NCBI RefSeq assembly: GCF_003325755.1
Contig: NZ_QORI02000005.1
Location: 62,001 to 126,000 of the forward strand
Length of the DNA stretch: 64,000 bases
Direction: 5' to 3'
Source: Pseudomonas sp. SST3
GTDB taxonomy: Bacteria > Pseudomonadota > Gammaproteobacteria > Pseudomonadales > Pseudomonadaceae
The position numbers were made by a program, and so were the translations under genes. A model generated the notes under the pieces. That model saw only the letters and a list, made by a program, of their open reading frames with translations, ran no database searches and had not been told where the DNA came from. Position 1 is the first letter of the stretch. Each line of letters starts with the position of its first letter. This document shows positions 18,061 through 29,329 of the stretch, piece after piece.

Positions 18061-21008
18061 TCACTCGACTCCCAGTTGCAGTGCCGTGGGAATCCGGCCT
18101 TGTTGTTCTGTTTGCGTAATACCGGTGTCCAGCAGGTAAATCCGCGAATCGTCGAGGCCTGCCTGATCGACGAGATAATCTTTGATCGAGGCGGCACGGG
18201 CACGGCTCAGCCGGCGCAATAACGCTGTGCTGTCCGCTCGGCTAGTTACCACCGCGTCGCGCATTCTCTCGCTGCGCTCTTGCTCGTCGAGCTCGCGCCA
18301 CTCAGGCGGCGGCTGTTGGCCGAGTCGGCTGCGGTAAATGCCTTCCAGCATGGCAGCTTTTTCCTCATCGCCAATTTCCAGCTGCGCTGCTTCGGCAGGC
18401 ACCTTGTCGCCGCGACGTTGCAGGACTTTGTACCAGGTCTCCTGATATTCGCGTTGCAGCCATTGCTCTGCCAGCAGCGGCCCGTCCGCTTGAGGTGAGC
18501 TTTGACCTTCGATTTCCAGACGCAACACGGGACGCTCCTGTAGCGCGCGGGCCAGAGTGTCAAGATTGCCGCGCGCTTGCTGACCAAGCTCGCTACTGCC
18601 TGGGGCGAAGAGTATCTGGCTGAGGTCGTCCTGATCGGCACCGGCCAGGCCGGCGAGGAATTTGAAGGGCGCCTTGACCGCCCGTGTTATCAGATTCCGC
18701 AGCGTCTGCCAGACGATTGGCATGACATCGAACTGAGGGTTGTTGAGGTCACCTTGCACCGGCAGTTCGAGTGAGATCGTTCCGCGGCTGTCTTTTAGCA
18801 GCGCGACGGCGAGCCGAACCGGTAGATCGACGGCCTCGGGGCTTTCCACCTGCTCGCCGAGTTGCAGCTGCTGCAGCACCACCTTGTTTTCAGCGTTCAG
18901 CTGACCCTGCTGGATGCGGTAGTGCAGATCGAGGTCGAGGCGGCCCTTACGGATACGGTAACCGGCGAACTTGGCGGAGTAGGGCGAAAGAGTGGTCAGT
19001 TCAACCTGTCTGAAACGTGTGGCGATATCGAGGCTTTGCAGCGGATCAAAAGGCGTGAGATTTCCCTTGATGCTCACCGGTGCGTAGCGATCAACCTTGC
19101 CTTCGACGTCGACCGTGGCCGGTTGCTGCGCGCGATTGTCGATTGTGCCGATCTGCCCGTTGAGCTCCTGTACTGCCGTGATGAAGGGAGGACGCAGACT
19201 GAGGTCCGAGAAATTGGCCGATCCATTATCGATGTCGATTCCGCCGATGCGGATGGCCATCGGTTCCGCCTGCTCGCTTGCGTCATCTGCAGCAGCAGTG
19301 TCGTCAGGTGCCGACTTGTCCACCAGCAGATCATTGATATTGGTGGTGAGGTCGGGGTTGATGATGAAACGTGCGTAGGGCTGGGTCAGCCCGATGCGCT
19401 CTATCTGCAGTTGTTCGGGGTGTTGATATGCCAGTCCGCCGAGCTCCAGCCGTTGCCACTTGACGAAGTCCCGGTTCTTGATGGTATCCAGCGTGTGCAG
19501 CTGAGTAATCTCGGCCGCGCCGTCGAGCTTGAACACCAGGGGCTCGATGCCGGTCAGCTCCAATTCCAGCTGGCTTGCCAGCATCCCGCTGCGTAATTCG
19601 AGATGAATGAAAGGGGTCAGGTAGGCTTGGGCGATGCGCAGATCGATGTCCTGCGTGCTGATATCCAGCTGGCCCGTAGTCGGTTGCAGTTGCAATTGCC
19701 CGGCAGCTTGTAACACACCCTGATTACCGACCCCCGTCTTCAGTTCAAGATTGAAAGGCGAGGTGCCCAGGCTGTCGAAGTCGGATACATCCAGACTCAG
19801 CGGGCCGATCTCTAAGGTGACATCCTTTTCTGGCACTTGATCGCTCAGGTGCGCCTGATATTCACGTAACTGTGCGTCACGCAGCAGAATCTGCCAGGCG
19901 TCGTTGCTCGCGTCGGAGTCGCCATCTTCTGCCGGCGGTTGGGTTGGCTCTGCCTTGGGAGCGGCTGTTTGCGCCGTGGAAGAGTTCCGGCTGGTCTCGG
20001 TGCTTGCGGAGGGCGCCAGTAGCTTCAGCCAGTTCAGTTCTCCATCCGGCTCCCGGCTCACCCAGGTTTCCAGTGAGCGGCTGCGTAACTTGCCGATCAC
20101 GACCCGCTGCTTGGCGAGATCCAGAGACGTTTCGCTGATCTCCAGGTTTTCCAGACGAACCAGCGGCTGTCCCTCGGCAGTGTCGAGTTTGAGCGGTGCC
20201 AATTGTGCGTTCAGGTTGCTTAGCTGCAGCTCGGCGCGTTCGGCAAAATCGAGCCGATAATCGCTGGCGAAACTCAGTCGGCCTTCTTGCAAGCGAAGCG
20301 GTACGGCGTCCTGTGCATAGGCCCAGAATCCCTCAGCAAGAGATTGCTGATTTTCAACTGACCGGACGAACTGACGGGCGTCAGGTTGAATCGTCCAGCC
20401 CAGTCCACGCGCGCGCCGCTGGGACCGGTTGCGACCAGCACTGCGTCGGCTGCGTCATCCGAGCGGGTGGCGAAGTTCAGCAACTCGAAGTTGAGCGAAT
20501 CAAGGAGAAAATCGATAGGCTCGTCGGGGCGTTGATCAGCAAAGCGGACCGAGCCTTCCACCAGCCGAAGCCGACCAATGCTCAGCGCGAAAGGCTCTTC
20601 CTCCTTCTCGTCCGATTGCTCGTCAGCCGCTGGCAGGTCGAACAACTGCGTCAGGTTGAGCACGCCATTCTTGTCGAAGACCACTTCGGTATGCAGCTGA
20701 ATCAGTTCGATATCTTCGATTTGCAGGGCTCGGTGCCAGAGGCTGCTCCATTGCAGATCGAGATAGAGGCGCTCGAAACCGAGCTGTGGTTGATCCGCCT
20801 CGCCGAGACGCAGGTTGAACAGTGTCAGTTCAAGGCTGAAGGGGTTGAATTCGATTCGCTCCAGACGCGCCGGCACGGTGGCGTACTGGATCAGCTGTTG
20901 GTTGACGACCCGCTGGGCAATGCCTGGCAGTATCAGGAAGCCGAGGAGGCAATAGCAGACCAATGCGGTCATCAGGCCGATGACCGCGCGCTTCATTCCG
21001 TTGGGCAT
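18061..21008 (-). CDS. DUF748 (AsmA-like) envelope protein, frame broken by one missing base
   Basis: The first frame (21008-20274) has an N-terminal membrane anchor (ALVCYCLLGFLILPGIA) and beta-rich repeats. The second frame (to 18061) continues with DUF748 repeats and ends in an OmpA-like region (ILFAPGSSELGQQARGNLDT). Near 20325-20330, adding one base to the minus-strand GATTCTGG gives RDFWAYAQDAVPLRLQEGRL and restores a protein of about 982 residues. Proteins of this type resemble AsmA/TamB bridges between inner and outer membrane, but the substrate is not known. Two DUF2845 genes follow in the same direction. Confidence 0.82.
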
Positions 21009-21072
21009 GCGAACCTACATTCCGGGCGGTGAACTGCCTTGGAGTATGGCACGGCATACGGGTTCCTCTAAG

Positions 21073-21090
21073 GGGACAGTGTTCTGTCCC
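21073..21090. repeat. short hairpin GGGACAG-TGTT-CTGTCCC
   Basis: A perfect 7-bp stem lies directly after the methyltransferase stop and before the start of the DUF748 gene. There is no T-run on either strand, so it may be a weak terminator of the minus-strand methyltransferase or a REP-like remnant. Confidence 0.45.
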
Positions 21091-21093
21091 GGT

Positions 21094-22110
21094 TCACAAT
21101 TGCAGCATCAATACCTTCAATGGCGTCCGCCCATCAGTGGACGGAAAGTCTGCGGCTGGCGCTAGCACCTGGCAGTCGCGGACCGGCCGCCCCGCCTTCG
21201 TTGCGCAGCGCAAGACCTGCTCGCGCCAGACCTCCAGGCTAACCTTCGCCAAGTTGTTGCAGCAGACCAGCACACCGTTTTCCGCCGTGGCGAGCAGGGC
21301 GGGCTTGAGCAGGCTCTGGTAGTCGCGCATCAAGTCGACAGTGCCGAATGCACTTTTCGACCAGGCCGGCGGATCAAGCAGTATCAGGTCGAACTGCTTC
21401 GGTGCCAGGTGCGGGTAATCGGGAAGTGCGCGTCCGCGCCGCTGCGGAATCGGCAAGCCCGCCAGCTGACGGATCGCTGGGAAATAATCCGACTGGATGA
21501 ATTGCATCGGCGCCAACTCGGGGTTGAGCGCGCCGTTTTCTCGTCCGACGGCGAGATTGCTTTCGGCGAAGTCCAGGTTGCACACTTCACGCGCACCACC
21601 CGCGGCAGCGCACAAGCCTACGCCGCAGGTGTAAGCAAACAGATTGAGGACAGACCTGCCGGCGCTGTTGGCCTTGACCCAGCCGCGAGCGTTGCGCAGA
21701 TCCAGAAACAGCAGCGGATCCTGCCCGCTGTGGCGAGCGCGGACGCGGTAGCTCACGCCCCATTCGCGGCCGACCTGATCGTCCAGCGCCGCACTATCGG
21801 CCCGATATACCGGATCATCCCGATCAATACGCGAGTTGCCCTGGGAGCGGTCGTTGTAGACCAGCATCAATGATTCGCCGAGACTGCTGCACAGTTGCTC
21901 ATGCAGTGCCAGCAGCACGCCGCGCTCGAGAGGCTGGTGGAAACTTTGCACCAATAGCAGCGGGCCATAACGGTCGGCCGTCAAGCCCGGCATGCCTTCC
22001 TGGCTACCGTGAAAGAGTCGATAGCAGTCGGTGCCCTGGGCGTGCAGCTCGGCCAGGAGTGCTTCGCGGTTATGAAAGGCGGCGCGCAGCGCCTGTTGGA
22101 GAGAATGCAT
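21094..22110 (-). CDS. class I SAM-dependent methyltransferase, RlmI/RlmK-like
   Basis: The likely 338-residue product starts MHSLQQALRAAFHNREALL, but the start is uncertain because no clear ribosome site precedes it. The N-terminal part (YRLFHGSQEGMPGLTADRYG) resembles the linker of 23S rRNA cytosine-C5 methyltransferases. The SAM motif is VLNLFAYTCGVGLCAAAGG and the catalytic loop is LILLDPPAWSKSAFG. This suggests an RNA methyltransferase, but the substrate cannot be told from sequence. It follows the thiolase gene on the same strand. Confidence 0.75.
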   Translation of the reverse strand: MHSLQQALRAAFHNREALLAELHAQGTDCYRLFHGSQEGMPGLTADRYGPLLLVQSFHQPLERGVLLALHEQLCSSLGESLMLVYNDRSQGNSRIDRDDPVYRADSAALDDQVGREWGVSYRVRARHSGQDPLLFLDLRNARGWVKANSAGRSVLNLFAYTCGVGLCAAAGGAREVCNLDFAESNLAVGRENGALNPELAPMQFIQSDYFPAIRQLAGLPIPQRRGRALPDYPHLAPKQFDLILLDPPAWSKSAFGTVDLMRDYQSLLKPALLATAENGVLVCCNNLAKVSLEVWREQVLRCATKAGRPVRDCQVLAPAADFPSTDGRTPLKVLMLQL

Positions 22111-22177
22111 GCGCGGCGACTCGGAAAGGTGGCCGCGCAGTTTATCGGAAATTGCCAACGCAGGGATGGTGGAGCGA

Positions 22178-23356
22178 TCAGCGCTCGATTGCCAACGCGA
22201 CGCCCTGACCACCGCCTATGCACAACGTGGCCAGCCCTTTGTGGGCATCTCGGCGGATCATTTCGTGCAGCAGGGTGACAAGGATGCGGCAGCCCGATGC
22301 GCCGATCGGATGGCCGATGGCAATGGCGCCACCATTGACGTTGACCTTCTCCGCGTCCCAGCCGAGCTCCTGGCCGACCGAAAGTGCCTGCGCGGCGAAG
22401 GCTTCGTTGGCTTCGATCAGATCCAGTTCGTCGAGTGACCAGCCCGCTTTCTCCAAGCAGCGGCGAGTTGCGGATACCGGGCCGATGCCCATGATCGCCG
22501 GATCGACGCCAGCATTGGCATAGCCGGCGATGCGCGCCAGCACAGGCAGACCCAGCGCCTTGGCCTTGTCGGTACTCATCAGTAACACCGCGGCGGCGCC
22601 GTCGTTGAGGCTGGAAGCGTTGCCTGCGGTGACGCTGCCATCCTTCTTGAAGGCCGGCTTGAGCTTCGCCAGGCTTTCAGCCGTGGTGCCGGCGCGTGGC
22701 TGTTCATCGGTATCGAACATCAGCGGCTCGCCCTTGCGCTGCGGAATCTCGATTGGCGTGATCTCACCGCGGAAACGCCCAGCCTCGATAGCGGCAGTCG
22801 CCTTCTGTTGGGAAGATGCGGCGAAGGCATCCTGCGCCTCACGGGAGATGCCGTACTTAGCCACCAGGTTTTCTGCTGTGATACCCATGTGGTACTCGTT
22901 GAAGGCGTCCCAGAGGCCGTCCTGGATCATGCTGTCGACCAGCTTGCCGTGACCCATGCGCAGGCCGGTACGTGCGGCAGGCATGACGTACGGCGCCAGG
23001 CTCATGTTCTCCATGCCGCCTGCGATCACCACCTCGGCATCGCCACAGCGGATCGCCTGGGCGCCAAGGTGGAGAGCCTTGAGACCGGAGCCGCACACCT
23101 TGTTTAGCGTCATCGCCGGTACCGCGTTGGGCAACCCAGCGTTGATCGCAGCCTGGCGCGCGGGGTTCTGGCCAGCGCCAGCGGTCAGGACCTGGCCAAG
23201 AATGACTTCATCCACCTCGGCGCCGTCGATCCCGGATTGCTGTAGCAGACGGCGAATCACTGTGGCGCCTAGGTCAGCGGCAGGAATATTGGCCAGCGCG
23301 CCCTGAAAGCTGCCGACGGCAGTACGGGTGGCGGCGACGATGACGACTGCTTGCAT
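22178..23356 (-). CDS. acetyl-CoA C-acetyltransferase (thiolase)
   Basis: The 392-residue enzyme starts [20 protein letters not shown] after a GAGG site. The acyl-accepting Cys is in [14 protein letters not shown] (about residue 88), the His is in [12 protein letters not shown] (about 349) and the second Cys is in [12 protein letters not shown] (about 379). It condenses two acetyl-CoA or cleaves acetoacetyl-CoA, as in ketone, branched-chain or polyhydroxybutyrate metabolism. It lies 94 bases after an MpaB-type oxygenase gene, with no CoA-transferase or PHB gene nearby. The symbol atoB or phbA cannot be chosen from this context. Confidence 0.93.
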   Translation of the reverse strand: MQAVVIVAATRTAVGSFQGALANIPAADLGATVIRRLLQQSGIDGAEVDEVILGQVLTAGAGQNPARQAAINAGLPNAVPAMTLNKVCGSGLKALHLGAQAIRCGDAEVVIAGGMENMSLAPYVMPAARTGLRMGHGKLVDSMIQDGLWDAFNEYHMGITAENLVAKYGISREAQDAFAASSQQKATAAIEAGRFRGEITPIEIPQRKGEPLMFDTDEQPRAGTTAESLAKLKPAFKKDGSVTAGNASSLNDGAAAVLLMSTDKAKALGLPVLARIAGYANAGVDPAIMGIGPVSATRRCLEKAGWSLDELDLIEANEAFAAQALSVGQELGWDAEKVNVNGGAIAIGHPIGASGCRILVTLLHEMIRRDAHKGLATLCIGGGQGVALAIER

Positions 23357-23450
23357 GATGAAGAACCTCGAGAAGGGTGCGGGCTCCCGCCGGGCGCCCA
23401 TGTTGGCATACCGCTCGGAACGGCTCCACTTGCGAAACCTGCCGGTCACG

Positions 23451-24326
23451 CTAGCGGCTGGGCAGTCCCATACGCCGACGCGCGCGGTGAACCGAGCCGT
23501 TACGCACCGCCCAGCGCAACACTGGCGCGGTGCGCCTGACACCGAGTTGTATCAGCTGGCGTTGGCGGGGGCTCTGCTGCAGCCCGAGCATGGTGCTCGC
23601 CCAGTCGGGCAGCAATTCCACACCGGCCTGGATCATCATTGCACCGAACGGGCGGGCAAGGGTGCTAGGCGCCGGCGCGCTGAACAGAACGCGCATGACC
23701 TCCCGCGAGCGCTCGTCGCACTGCAGCTGGGGTCGCATTCCTTGCAGGTAATCGGCGATCTGCTGCCTTGAGCGCGGCACCTCGCGTGCGCCGAGTGACT
23801 CGGCGATCAGCGCAACTTCCGCGTAATAGCGATCCTGGTCATCGCCGGACAGCGACGGATTCAGATAGCGAAGATGCGCCTTGAGAAAACTGCTGACCTC
23901 GGCGACGTGCACCCACGTCAGCAAGTCCGGATCGTATGCGGCGTAGGGGCGGCCATCGGCCGCGTGGCCGGTGACCTTCTGGTGAATAGAGCGGACCCGC
24001 TCGATCAATCGCTCGGCGTCGGCCCGGCTGCCGAATGTCGTTGCGGATATGAACTGCCCGGTGCGTCGCAGACGGCCAAGCAGGTCTTCACGGAAATTCG
24101 AGTGATCCCAGACGCCGGCGAGCGCCAGTGGGTGAAGCGCCTGGAGCAGCAGCGCGGAAATGCCACCGATCAGCATCGAGGTGAAATCGCCGTGGACTCG
24201 CCAGCAGACCGAGTTGGGTCCGAACAGCCCCGGGTCACCCGGTGGGTTTTCATAGTCGACACCGCCTATGGCAAGCCCGGTTAGGCTGACCACCTGCGAT
24301 TCGATATGACGGCGAATGAATTCCAT
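23451..24326 (-). CDS. oxygenase MpaB family protein (DUF2236)
   Basis: The 291-residue protein belongs to the DUF2236/MpaB family of heme-containing oxygenases, which includes latex-clearing protein. Typical segments are [33 protein letters not shown] and the central [19 protein letters not shown] with the conserved His. The true substrate is unknown. It is the first of a minus-strand series MpaB-thiolase-methyltransferase, and is separated from pgi by a terminator. Confidence 0.83.
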   Translation of the reverse strand: MEFIRRHIESQVVSLTGLAIGGVDYENPPGDPGLFGPNSVCWRVHGDFTSMLIGGISALLLQALHPLALAGVWDHSNFREDLLGRLRRTGQFISATTFGSRADAERLIERVRSIHQKVTGHAADGRPYAAYDPDLLTWVHVAEVSSFLKAHLRYLNPSLSGDDQDRYYAEVALIAESLGAREVPRSRQQIADYLQGMRPQLQCDERSREVMRVLFSAPAPSTLARPFGAMMIQAGVELLPDWASTMLGLQQSPRQRQLIQLGVRRTAPVLRWAVRNGSVHRARRRMGLPSR

Positions 24327-24434
24327 GGTGACGCCTTGGCTCGGACGGGATGGATGATGTTACCCGAGCGTCGGGGTTGTCGGCCTAGCCGATCAGCTGT
24401 TGCGACGTTGCATGGAAACAAGGCAGCGGAAAAG

Positions 24435-24467
24435 GGGAAACCGGACAGCAGCTGAAGCGCTGCCCGG
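24435..24467 (-). terminator. terminator of pgi
   Basis: On the minus strand the stem CCGG-g-CAGC / GCTG-t-CCGG is followed by a T/C-rich run (TTTCCCCTTTTCC). It lies 15 bases beyond the pgi stop. Confidence 0.6.
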
Positions 24468-24481
24468 TATGCATGACAGGA

Positions 24482-26146
24482 TCAGCCGCGATGTCGCCCG
24501 CGGAAGAAGTCAATCAGACCCTGGGTCGAGGCGTCTTCGGCAGGTGGCGCATCGAAGCTGGTCATCTGACCATAGACGGCCTTGCCCAGGTCCTTGCCCA
24601 GCTCCACGCCCCACTGATCAAAAGAGTTGATCCCCCAGATCACGCCCTGTACGAACACCTTGTGCTCGTACAGGGCAATCAGCGCACCGAGACGGCCGGG
24701 GCTGATGGTTTCCATCACCACCGTGTTGCTTGGACGGTTACCTGGGATCACCTTGTGCGGCGCCAGACGCTCGATCTCGGCTTCGCTCATGCCCTTGGAG
24801 CGAAGTTCGGCTTCGGCTTCTTCGCGGGTCTTGCCGAGCATCAGCGCCTGGCTTTGCGACAGGCAATTGGCGTAGAGCCACTCATGGTGATCTGCAACCG
24901 GATTGTGACTGACCACAGGCACGATGAAATCGGCTGGGATCAACGGAGTGCCTTGGTGCAACAACTGATGGTAGGCATGCTGGCCGTTGGCGCCGACGCC
25001 GCCCCAGATCACCGGGCCGGTGGTGCAGGACACGGGTGTGCCGTCCTGACGCACGCTTTTGCCGTTGGACTCCATGTCCAGCTGCTGCAGGTGTTTGACG
25101 AAGTTGCGCAGATAATGATCGTAGGGGAGGAAGGCATAGCTCTGCGCGTCCCAGAAGTTGTGATACCAGACGCCCAGCATCGCCAGTAATACCGGCATGT
25201 TGCTTTCGAACGGCTCATTGAGGAAATGCTGGTCCATGCTGTAGGCACCAGACAGCAGATCCTTGAAGTTGGACATGCCGATGGCCAGCGCAATGGGCAG
25301 ACCGATAGCCGACCACAATGAGTAGCGTCCGCCAACCCAGTCCCACATCGGGAAAATGTTCTTCTCACGGATGCCGAAGTCGACTGCGGCCTGCTTGTTG
25401 CTGGTCACGGCGATGAAGTGGCGATAGAGCTTCTCTTCCGTGCCACCCTTGCCCAGATACCAGGTGCGTGCCGCCTGGGCGTTTTTCAGGGTTTCCAGGG
25501 TGCCGAAGGTCTTGCTCGAGATGATGAACAGGGTAGTTTCGACGTTCAGCTTGGCGGTCACTTCGCGGAACTCGCTGCCGTCGATATTCGCCAGGTAGTG
25601 CGTACGAACGCCGTGCTGAGTGAACGGCAATAGCGCCTCGGATACCAGCTGCGGGCCGAGAAACGAACCGCCAATGCCGATGTTCACAACATCGGTGATG
25701 GTCTTGTCGCTGAAGCCGCGCCAGAGGTTGTTGTGAATGCGAGTGACGATATCGGTCATCTGCGCCAAGGCGGCGTGCACGTCGCGCATGATGTTCCGGC
25801 CGTCGACCGTCACCGAATCGCCCATCGGCCGGCGCAGTGCCGTGTGCAGTACCGGGCGGTTTTCCGATGCGTTGATCCGCTGGCCTTCGAACATGGCGTG
25901 TGCGGCCTGCTCGACACCGGCTTCACGGGCCAGATTGACCAGCAGTGTGCGGGTTTCCGGGGTAATCAGATTCTTCGAATAGTCGAGAAACAGGCCGCAA
26001 CAGGAAACCGACAGGTCATCGAAGCGTGTCGGGTCGGCCTTGAATGCTTCGCGCATGCTGAAGTTCTGCATGGCCAGGCGGTGTTCTTCCAAGGCCTTCC
26101 AGGACGACAGGCCGGTGGCATCGAGAGGGTGCTGGTAATAGCTCAT
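24482..26146 (-). CDS. pgi: glucose-6-phosphate isomerase
   Basis: The 554-residue enzyme starts [20 protein letters not shown]; the longer in-frame extension is not needed. PGI signatures are [17 protein letters not shown] and [17 protein letters not shown], and [11 protein letters not shown] is also present. It interconverts glucose-6-phosphate and fructose-6-phosphate. In pseudomonads, which lack phosphofructokinase, it serves gluconeogenesis and the Entner-Doudoroff cycle. It lies downstream of the panB-panC-panD genes on the same strand, separated by a terminator. Confidence 0.96.
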   Translation of the reverse strand: MSYYQHPLDATGLSSWKALEEHRLAMQNFSMREAFKADPTRFDDLSVSCCGLFLDYSKNLITPETRTLLVNLAREAGVEQAAHAMFEGQRINASENRPVLHTALRRPMGDSVTVDGRNIMRDVHAALAQMTDIVTRIHNNLWRGFSDKTITDVVNIGIGGSFLGPQLVSEALLPFTQHGVRTHYLANIDGSEFREVTAKLNVETTLFIISSKTFGTLETLKNAQAARTWYLGKGGTEEKLYRHFIAVTSNKQAAVDFGIREKNIFPMWDWVGGRYSLWSAIGLPIALAIGMSNFKDLLSGAYSMDQHFLNEPFESNMPVLLAMLGVWYHNFWDAQSYAFLPYDHYLRNFVKHLQQLDMESNGKSVRQDGTPVSCTTGPVIWGGVGANGQHAYHQLLHQGTPLIPADFIVPVVSHNPVADHHEWLYANCLSQSQALMLGKTREEAEAELRSKGMSEAEIERLAPHKVIPGNRPSNTVVMETISPGRLGALIALYEHKVFVQGVIWGINSFDQWGVELGKDLGKAVYGQMTSFDAPPAEDASTQGLIDFFRGRHRG

Positions 26147-26513
26147 GGTAGTGCGGCTTCCTTTGCTTGGCGGACTGTCTGCAAATCTGAACGGCTCCAT
26201 GCCATGGGTAAACATGGCGTGGGCGGCAGCGGCTGAACAGTCATTCGATCATGCTGACGCGCTGGCATTCATCCTGAATGCACGGGGCGCGTGCCGCTTC
26301 GGTTCAGTGAAGCGGCGGTGGCGCATCCTGCACCGCCGAGACAGTCAGACTTGGAAAAACGCCCGGCGTTCCGAATACTTACTGCGTGCGGTACCGACGG
26401 TGGCCAGGCCAGCTTGGGACCATTGCAGATTCACCTGTCCACGAAAAGCCCCAGGGCGCAAAAAAGCCCGCAGCGCAGGGGGCGTTGCGGGCTCTGGAAC
26501 GGCTCATTCGAAA
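26147..26513. other. intergenic region between panD and pgi
   Basis: This 367-base stretch holds the panD terminator and the leader and presumed promoter of pgi. I see no supported gene, repeat or known RNA in the rest. Confidence 0.6.
26460..26493 (-). terminator. rho-independent terminator of panD
   Basis: On the minus strand AGCCCGCAACG pairs with CGCTGCGGGCT (one mismatch) around a C-rich loop, and a run of six T follows. It lies about 20 bases past the panD stop and ends the pan operon. Confidence 0.85.
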
Positions 26514-26894
26514 TCAGGCAACCTGAACCGGAATGGCGTTGCTGGTATGGCTGAGATCGCCGTCTGCGCCCATGTAGAGCACGTGTGGCTTGAAGTTGGC
26601 CAGTTCGGCTTCGCTGTAGTGCGCATAGGCACAGATGATTACCCGGTGGCCGACGCCGGCCTTGTGGGCGGCTGCGCCGTTGACGGAGATGATCTTCGAG
26701 CCTTCTTCGCCACGGATGGCGTAGGTGGTGAAGCGCTCGCCATTGTCGACGTTGTAAATCTGGATCTGCTCGTATTCACGAATGCCGGCCAGGTCCAGCC
26801 AGTCGCCGTCAATGGCGCAGGAGCCTTCATAATCCAGCACCGAGTGGGTCACCTGGGCGCGGTGCAGTTTTGCCTTGAGCATGATTGCGTGCAT
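26514..26894 (-). CDS. panD: aspartate 1-decarboxylase (pyruvoyl proenzyme)
   Basis: The 126-residue proenzyme starts [20 protein letters not shown]. The self-cleavage site Gly24-Ser25 is in DYEGSCAID; cleavage generates the pyruvoyl group that decarboxylates aspartate to beta-alanine for pantothenate. Catalytic Lys9 and Tyr58-type residues are in place ([14 protein letters not shown]). panC lies 98 bases upstream on the same strand, so panB-panC-panD form one operon supplying coenzyme A. Confidence 0.96.
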   Translation of the reverse strand: MHAIMLKAKLHRAQVTHSVLDYEGSCAIDGDWLDLAGIREYEQIQIYNVDNGERFTTYAIRGEEGSKIISVNGAAAHKAGVGHRVIICAYAHYSEAELANFKPHVLYMGADGDLSHTSNAIPVQVA

Positions 26895-26992
26895 GGCGGG
26901 GTCCTCCGGGGGCGCAAGCGGCGCAGAGTGTGCCCGAACCCTCATGTGTGATCAAGACCGAGGGACAGGCAAGGTATGTCGATGGTCGACGG

Positions 26993-27856
26993 TTACAACG
27001 ACGCGGGGTTGCTGGTCACCAGCAGGTTGTCGATCAGACGGGTCTTGCCGACGAAGGCGGCGGCAAGAATCACCAGCTCGCGGGTCTCCGCGTCGGCGGG
27101 CTGCAAGTCAACGGCATTACGGATCTCCAGATAGTCAGGGCGCAGACCGGCGGCCTGCAGCGTCTGTTGGCCCTGGGTCACCAGTGCCGGGTAGTCGCGA
27201 TTCCCGTTGCTTATAGTCTCTGCCAGCTGACCGAGGGTGCGGTACAGGGCCGGAGCAATCGTGCGTTCGTTCGCGCTGAGGTAGCCGTTGCGCGACGACA
27301 ATGCCAGGCCGTCCTCGGCGCGAACGATAGGCTCGCCGACAATCTGGACCGGCATGTTCAGGTCGCGAACCATGGTGCGGATCACCGCCAGCTGCTGGAA
27401 GTCCTTCTGGCCGAACACTGCGAGATCTGGCAGCACCATGTTGAACAGCTTGTTGACGACCGTCGAGACACCATCGAAATGACCTGGCCGGCTACCACCA
27501 CAGAGCCCTTCGGACACACCGGGCACGCGGACAATGGTCTGCATGGCCTGACCATGGGGATACATCTCCTCGACACTGGGCGCGAACAGCAGATGGCAGC
27601 CCGCCTCGAAGAGCTTGTCCTGGTCCGCGGTCAGCGTTCGCGGATAGCTGGCGAGATCTTCGTTAGGGCCGAACTGCAGCGGGTTGACGAAGATGCTGGC
27701 AACCACGAAGTCGGCTCGCTGGCTAGCCTTCTTCACCAATGCGATGTGGCCGGCGTGCAGGTTACCCATGGTCGGCACGAAGCCGATGCGTTTGCCTTCG
27801 CCACGCGCACGGCTCACCGCGGCGCGCAGGTCGGCGATGGTTCTGACCATATTCAT
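26993..27856 (-). CDS. panC: pantoate-beta-alanine ligase (pantothenate synthetase)
   Basis: The 287-residue enzyme starts [20 protein letters not shown]. The HIGH-like motif is in [20 protein letters not shown], the second signature is [16 protein letters not shown], and the ATP-binding KMSKS-like segment is [11 protein letters not shown]. It joins pantoate and beta-alanine using ATP. Its start overlaps the panB stop by four bases (ATGA), showing translational coupling. Confidence 0.96.
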   Translation of the reverse strand: MNMVRTIADLRAAVSRARGEGKRIGFVPTMGNLHAGHIALVKKASQRADFVVASIFVNPLQFGPNEDLASYPRTLTADQDKLFEAGCHLLFAPSVEEMYPHGQAMQTIVRVPGVSEGLCGGSRPGHFDGVSTVVNKLFNMVLPDLAVFGQKDFQQLAVIRTMVRDLNMPVQIVGEPIVRAEDGLALSSRNGYLSANERTIAPALYRTLGQLAETISNGNRDYPALVTQGQQTLQAAGLRPDYLEIRNAVDLQPADAETRELVILAAAFVGKTRLIDNLLVTSNPASL

Positions 27857-28653
27857 GCGGAGAACCCATGTTCGGCTGCGGGAAATTCAGCGGTCTTCAC
27901 GGCCCGGACGTAGGCGGCGATGGCTGTGGGGATATCGCCATGCTCGCGCATGAAGTTCCGGACAAACTTAGGTGCCCGTCCGCTGAGCGACAGCCCGAGC
28001 ATGTCATGCAACACCAGAACCTGGCCATCAGTGGCGCTGCCGGCGCCGATGCCGATCACCGGCACCGCGACCGCCTGGGTAATGCGAGCGGCCAGTTCGC
28101 TGGGCACGCATTCAAGCAACAGCATCGCTGCCCCCGCGGCTTCGAGGGCCTTGGCATCCTCGATCATCTGCTGTGCTTGCGCTTCCTGCCGCCCCTGAAC
28201 CTTATAGCCACCGAAGATGTTCACCGCCTGCGGGGTCAGGCCCATGTGGGCGCAGACCGGAATGCCGCGCTCGGCGAGCAGGCGAATGGACTCGGCCAAC
28301 CATGCCGCACCCTCGACTTTGATCATATGCGCGCCGGCTTTCATCAGCGTCGCGGAGTTGTCCAGCGTCTGCTCAATGGTCGCGTTGGCCATGAAGGGCA
28401 GGTCGGCGAGGATCATCGCGCCTCGGTTGCCGCGTTTGACGCACGCGGTGTGATAGGCCATCTCTTCGACAGTCACCGGCAGCGTGCTGTCGTGTCCTTG
28501 CAGGACCATGCCCAGGGAGTCGCCGATCAGTAGCATCTCGACCCCGGCTTCGCAGGCTGTCTTGGCGAAGGTCGCGTCATAGCAGGTGAGCATGACGATC
28601 TTTTCGCCTTTCTGCTTGAGGCCTTGCAGGGTAGTCAGGGTTACGTCTGGCAT
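27853..28653 (-). CDS. panB: 3-methyl-2-oxobutanoate hydroxymethyltransferase
   Basis: The 266-residue TIM-barrel enzyme starts [20 protein letters not shown]. It has the metal-binding [18 protein letters not shown], the substrate segment [20 protein letters not shown] and the C-terminal [20 protein letters not shown]. It adds a hydroxymethyl group from methylene-tetrahydrofolate to ketoisovalerate, the first pantoate step. It is first of the panB-panC-panD run. folK, which makes a folate precursor, lies 174 bases upstream on the same strand. Confidence 0.96.
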   Translation of the reverse strand: MPDVTLTTLQGLKQKGEKIVMLTCYDATFAKTACEAGVEMLLIGDSLGMVLQGHDSTLPVTVEEMAYHTACVKRGNRGAMILADLPFMANATIEQTLDNSATLMKAGAHMIKVEGAAWLAESIRLLAERGIPVCAHMGLTPQAVNIFGGYKVQGRQEAQAQQMIEDAKALEAAGAAMLLLECVPSELAARITQAVAVPVIGIGAGSATDGQVLVLHDMLGLSLSGRAPKFVRNFMREHGDIPTAIAAYVRAVKTAEFPAAEHGFSA

Positions 28654-28827
28654 GAATGCCGTCCTCCTAGAGCCTCTGAGGGATCACGGTTGCGGTCGGA
28701 GCGTCAGCGTTGGGGGCGCGAGTGCCCCGGTTCGATGCGTGCCGGCAGAGGGCGCTTATAGTCACGATGGCGGCGTGCTAAGTCAATCGGGAGTGTTACC
28801 AGCGCCGTTACAACTGTTACCGAGTGG

Positions 28828-29322
28828 TTACAGCATCTCGCCCACCCGCTCCAGACCCTCGAAGGGGCAGGCTGCGAGCAGATCATCCAGATGGCGTCCA
28901 TCGGCCAGCTGTAAGGTCTCGGGCGCTACCTCGGCTAGCGGATAGAGCACGAAGGGCCTGGCGTGCAGGTGATAATGCGGCACCGTCAAACGTGGCCCAT
29001 CGATCAGCTGATCGCCGTAGAGCAGAATGTCCAGGTCCAGCGTGCGCGGCCCCCAGCGATCGGTTTTGCGTTCGCGACCCTGGGCCTGCTCGATGGCTTG
29101 CAACGCGTCGAGCAGCTCCAATGGGGCCTGGGTGGTTTCGAGCACGGCGACGGCATTGTTGTAGCGGGGCTGGTCGGGCGGGCCGAGCGGGTCGCTGATA
29201 TACAGTGAAGACAGGGCGACGAGTCGGGACGCGGGGAGGTCCGCCAGTGCCGTGACGGCGGCGCGTAGTTGCTCGCGCGGCTCGGCCAGGTTACTGCCCA
29301 AGCCAATGTAAACCCGTTCCAT
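28828..29322 (-). CDS. folK: 2-amino-4-hydroxy-6-hydroxymethyldihydropteridine diphosphokinase
   Basis: The 164-residue HPPK starts MERVYIGLGSNLAEPREQLR. The signature WGPRTLDLDILLYGD carries the two metal-binding Asp residues, and TVPHYHLHARPFVLYPLAEV is the conserved C-terminal loop. It makes the pterin diphosphate substrate for FolP. It begins seven bases after the pcnB stop, so pcnB-folK are co-transcribed, as in most gammaproteobacteria. Confidence 0.95.
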   Translation of the reverse strand: MERVYIGLGSNLAEPREQLRAAVTALADLPASRLVALSSLYISDPLGPPDQPRYNNAVAVLETTQAPLELLDALQAIEQAQGRERKTDRWGPRTLDLDILLYGDQLIDGPRLTVPHYHLHARPFVLYPLAEVAPETLQLADGRHLDDLLAACPFEGLERVGEML

Positions 29323-29329
29323 TACCGGC

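Noticed and set aside
21073..21090. Full terminator after the methyltransferase
   Set aside because: The stem is clean but no T-run follows on either strand.
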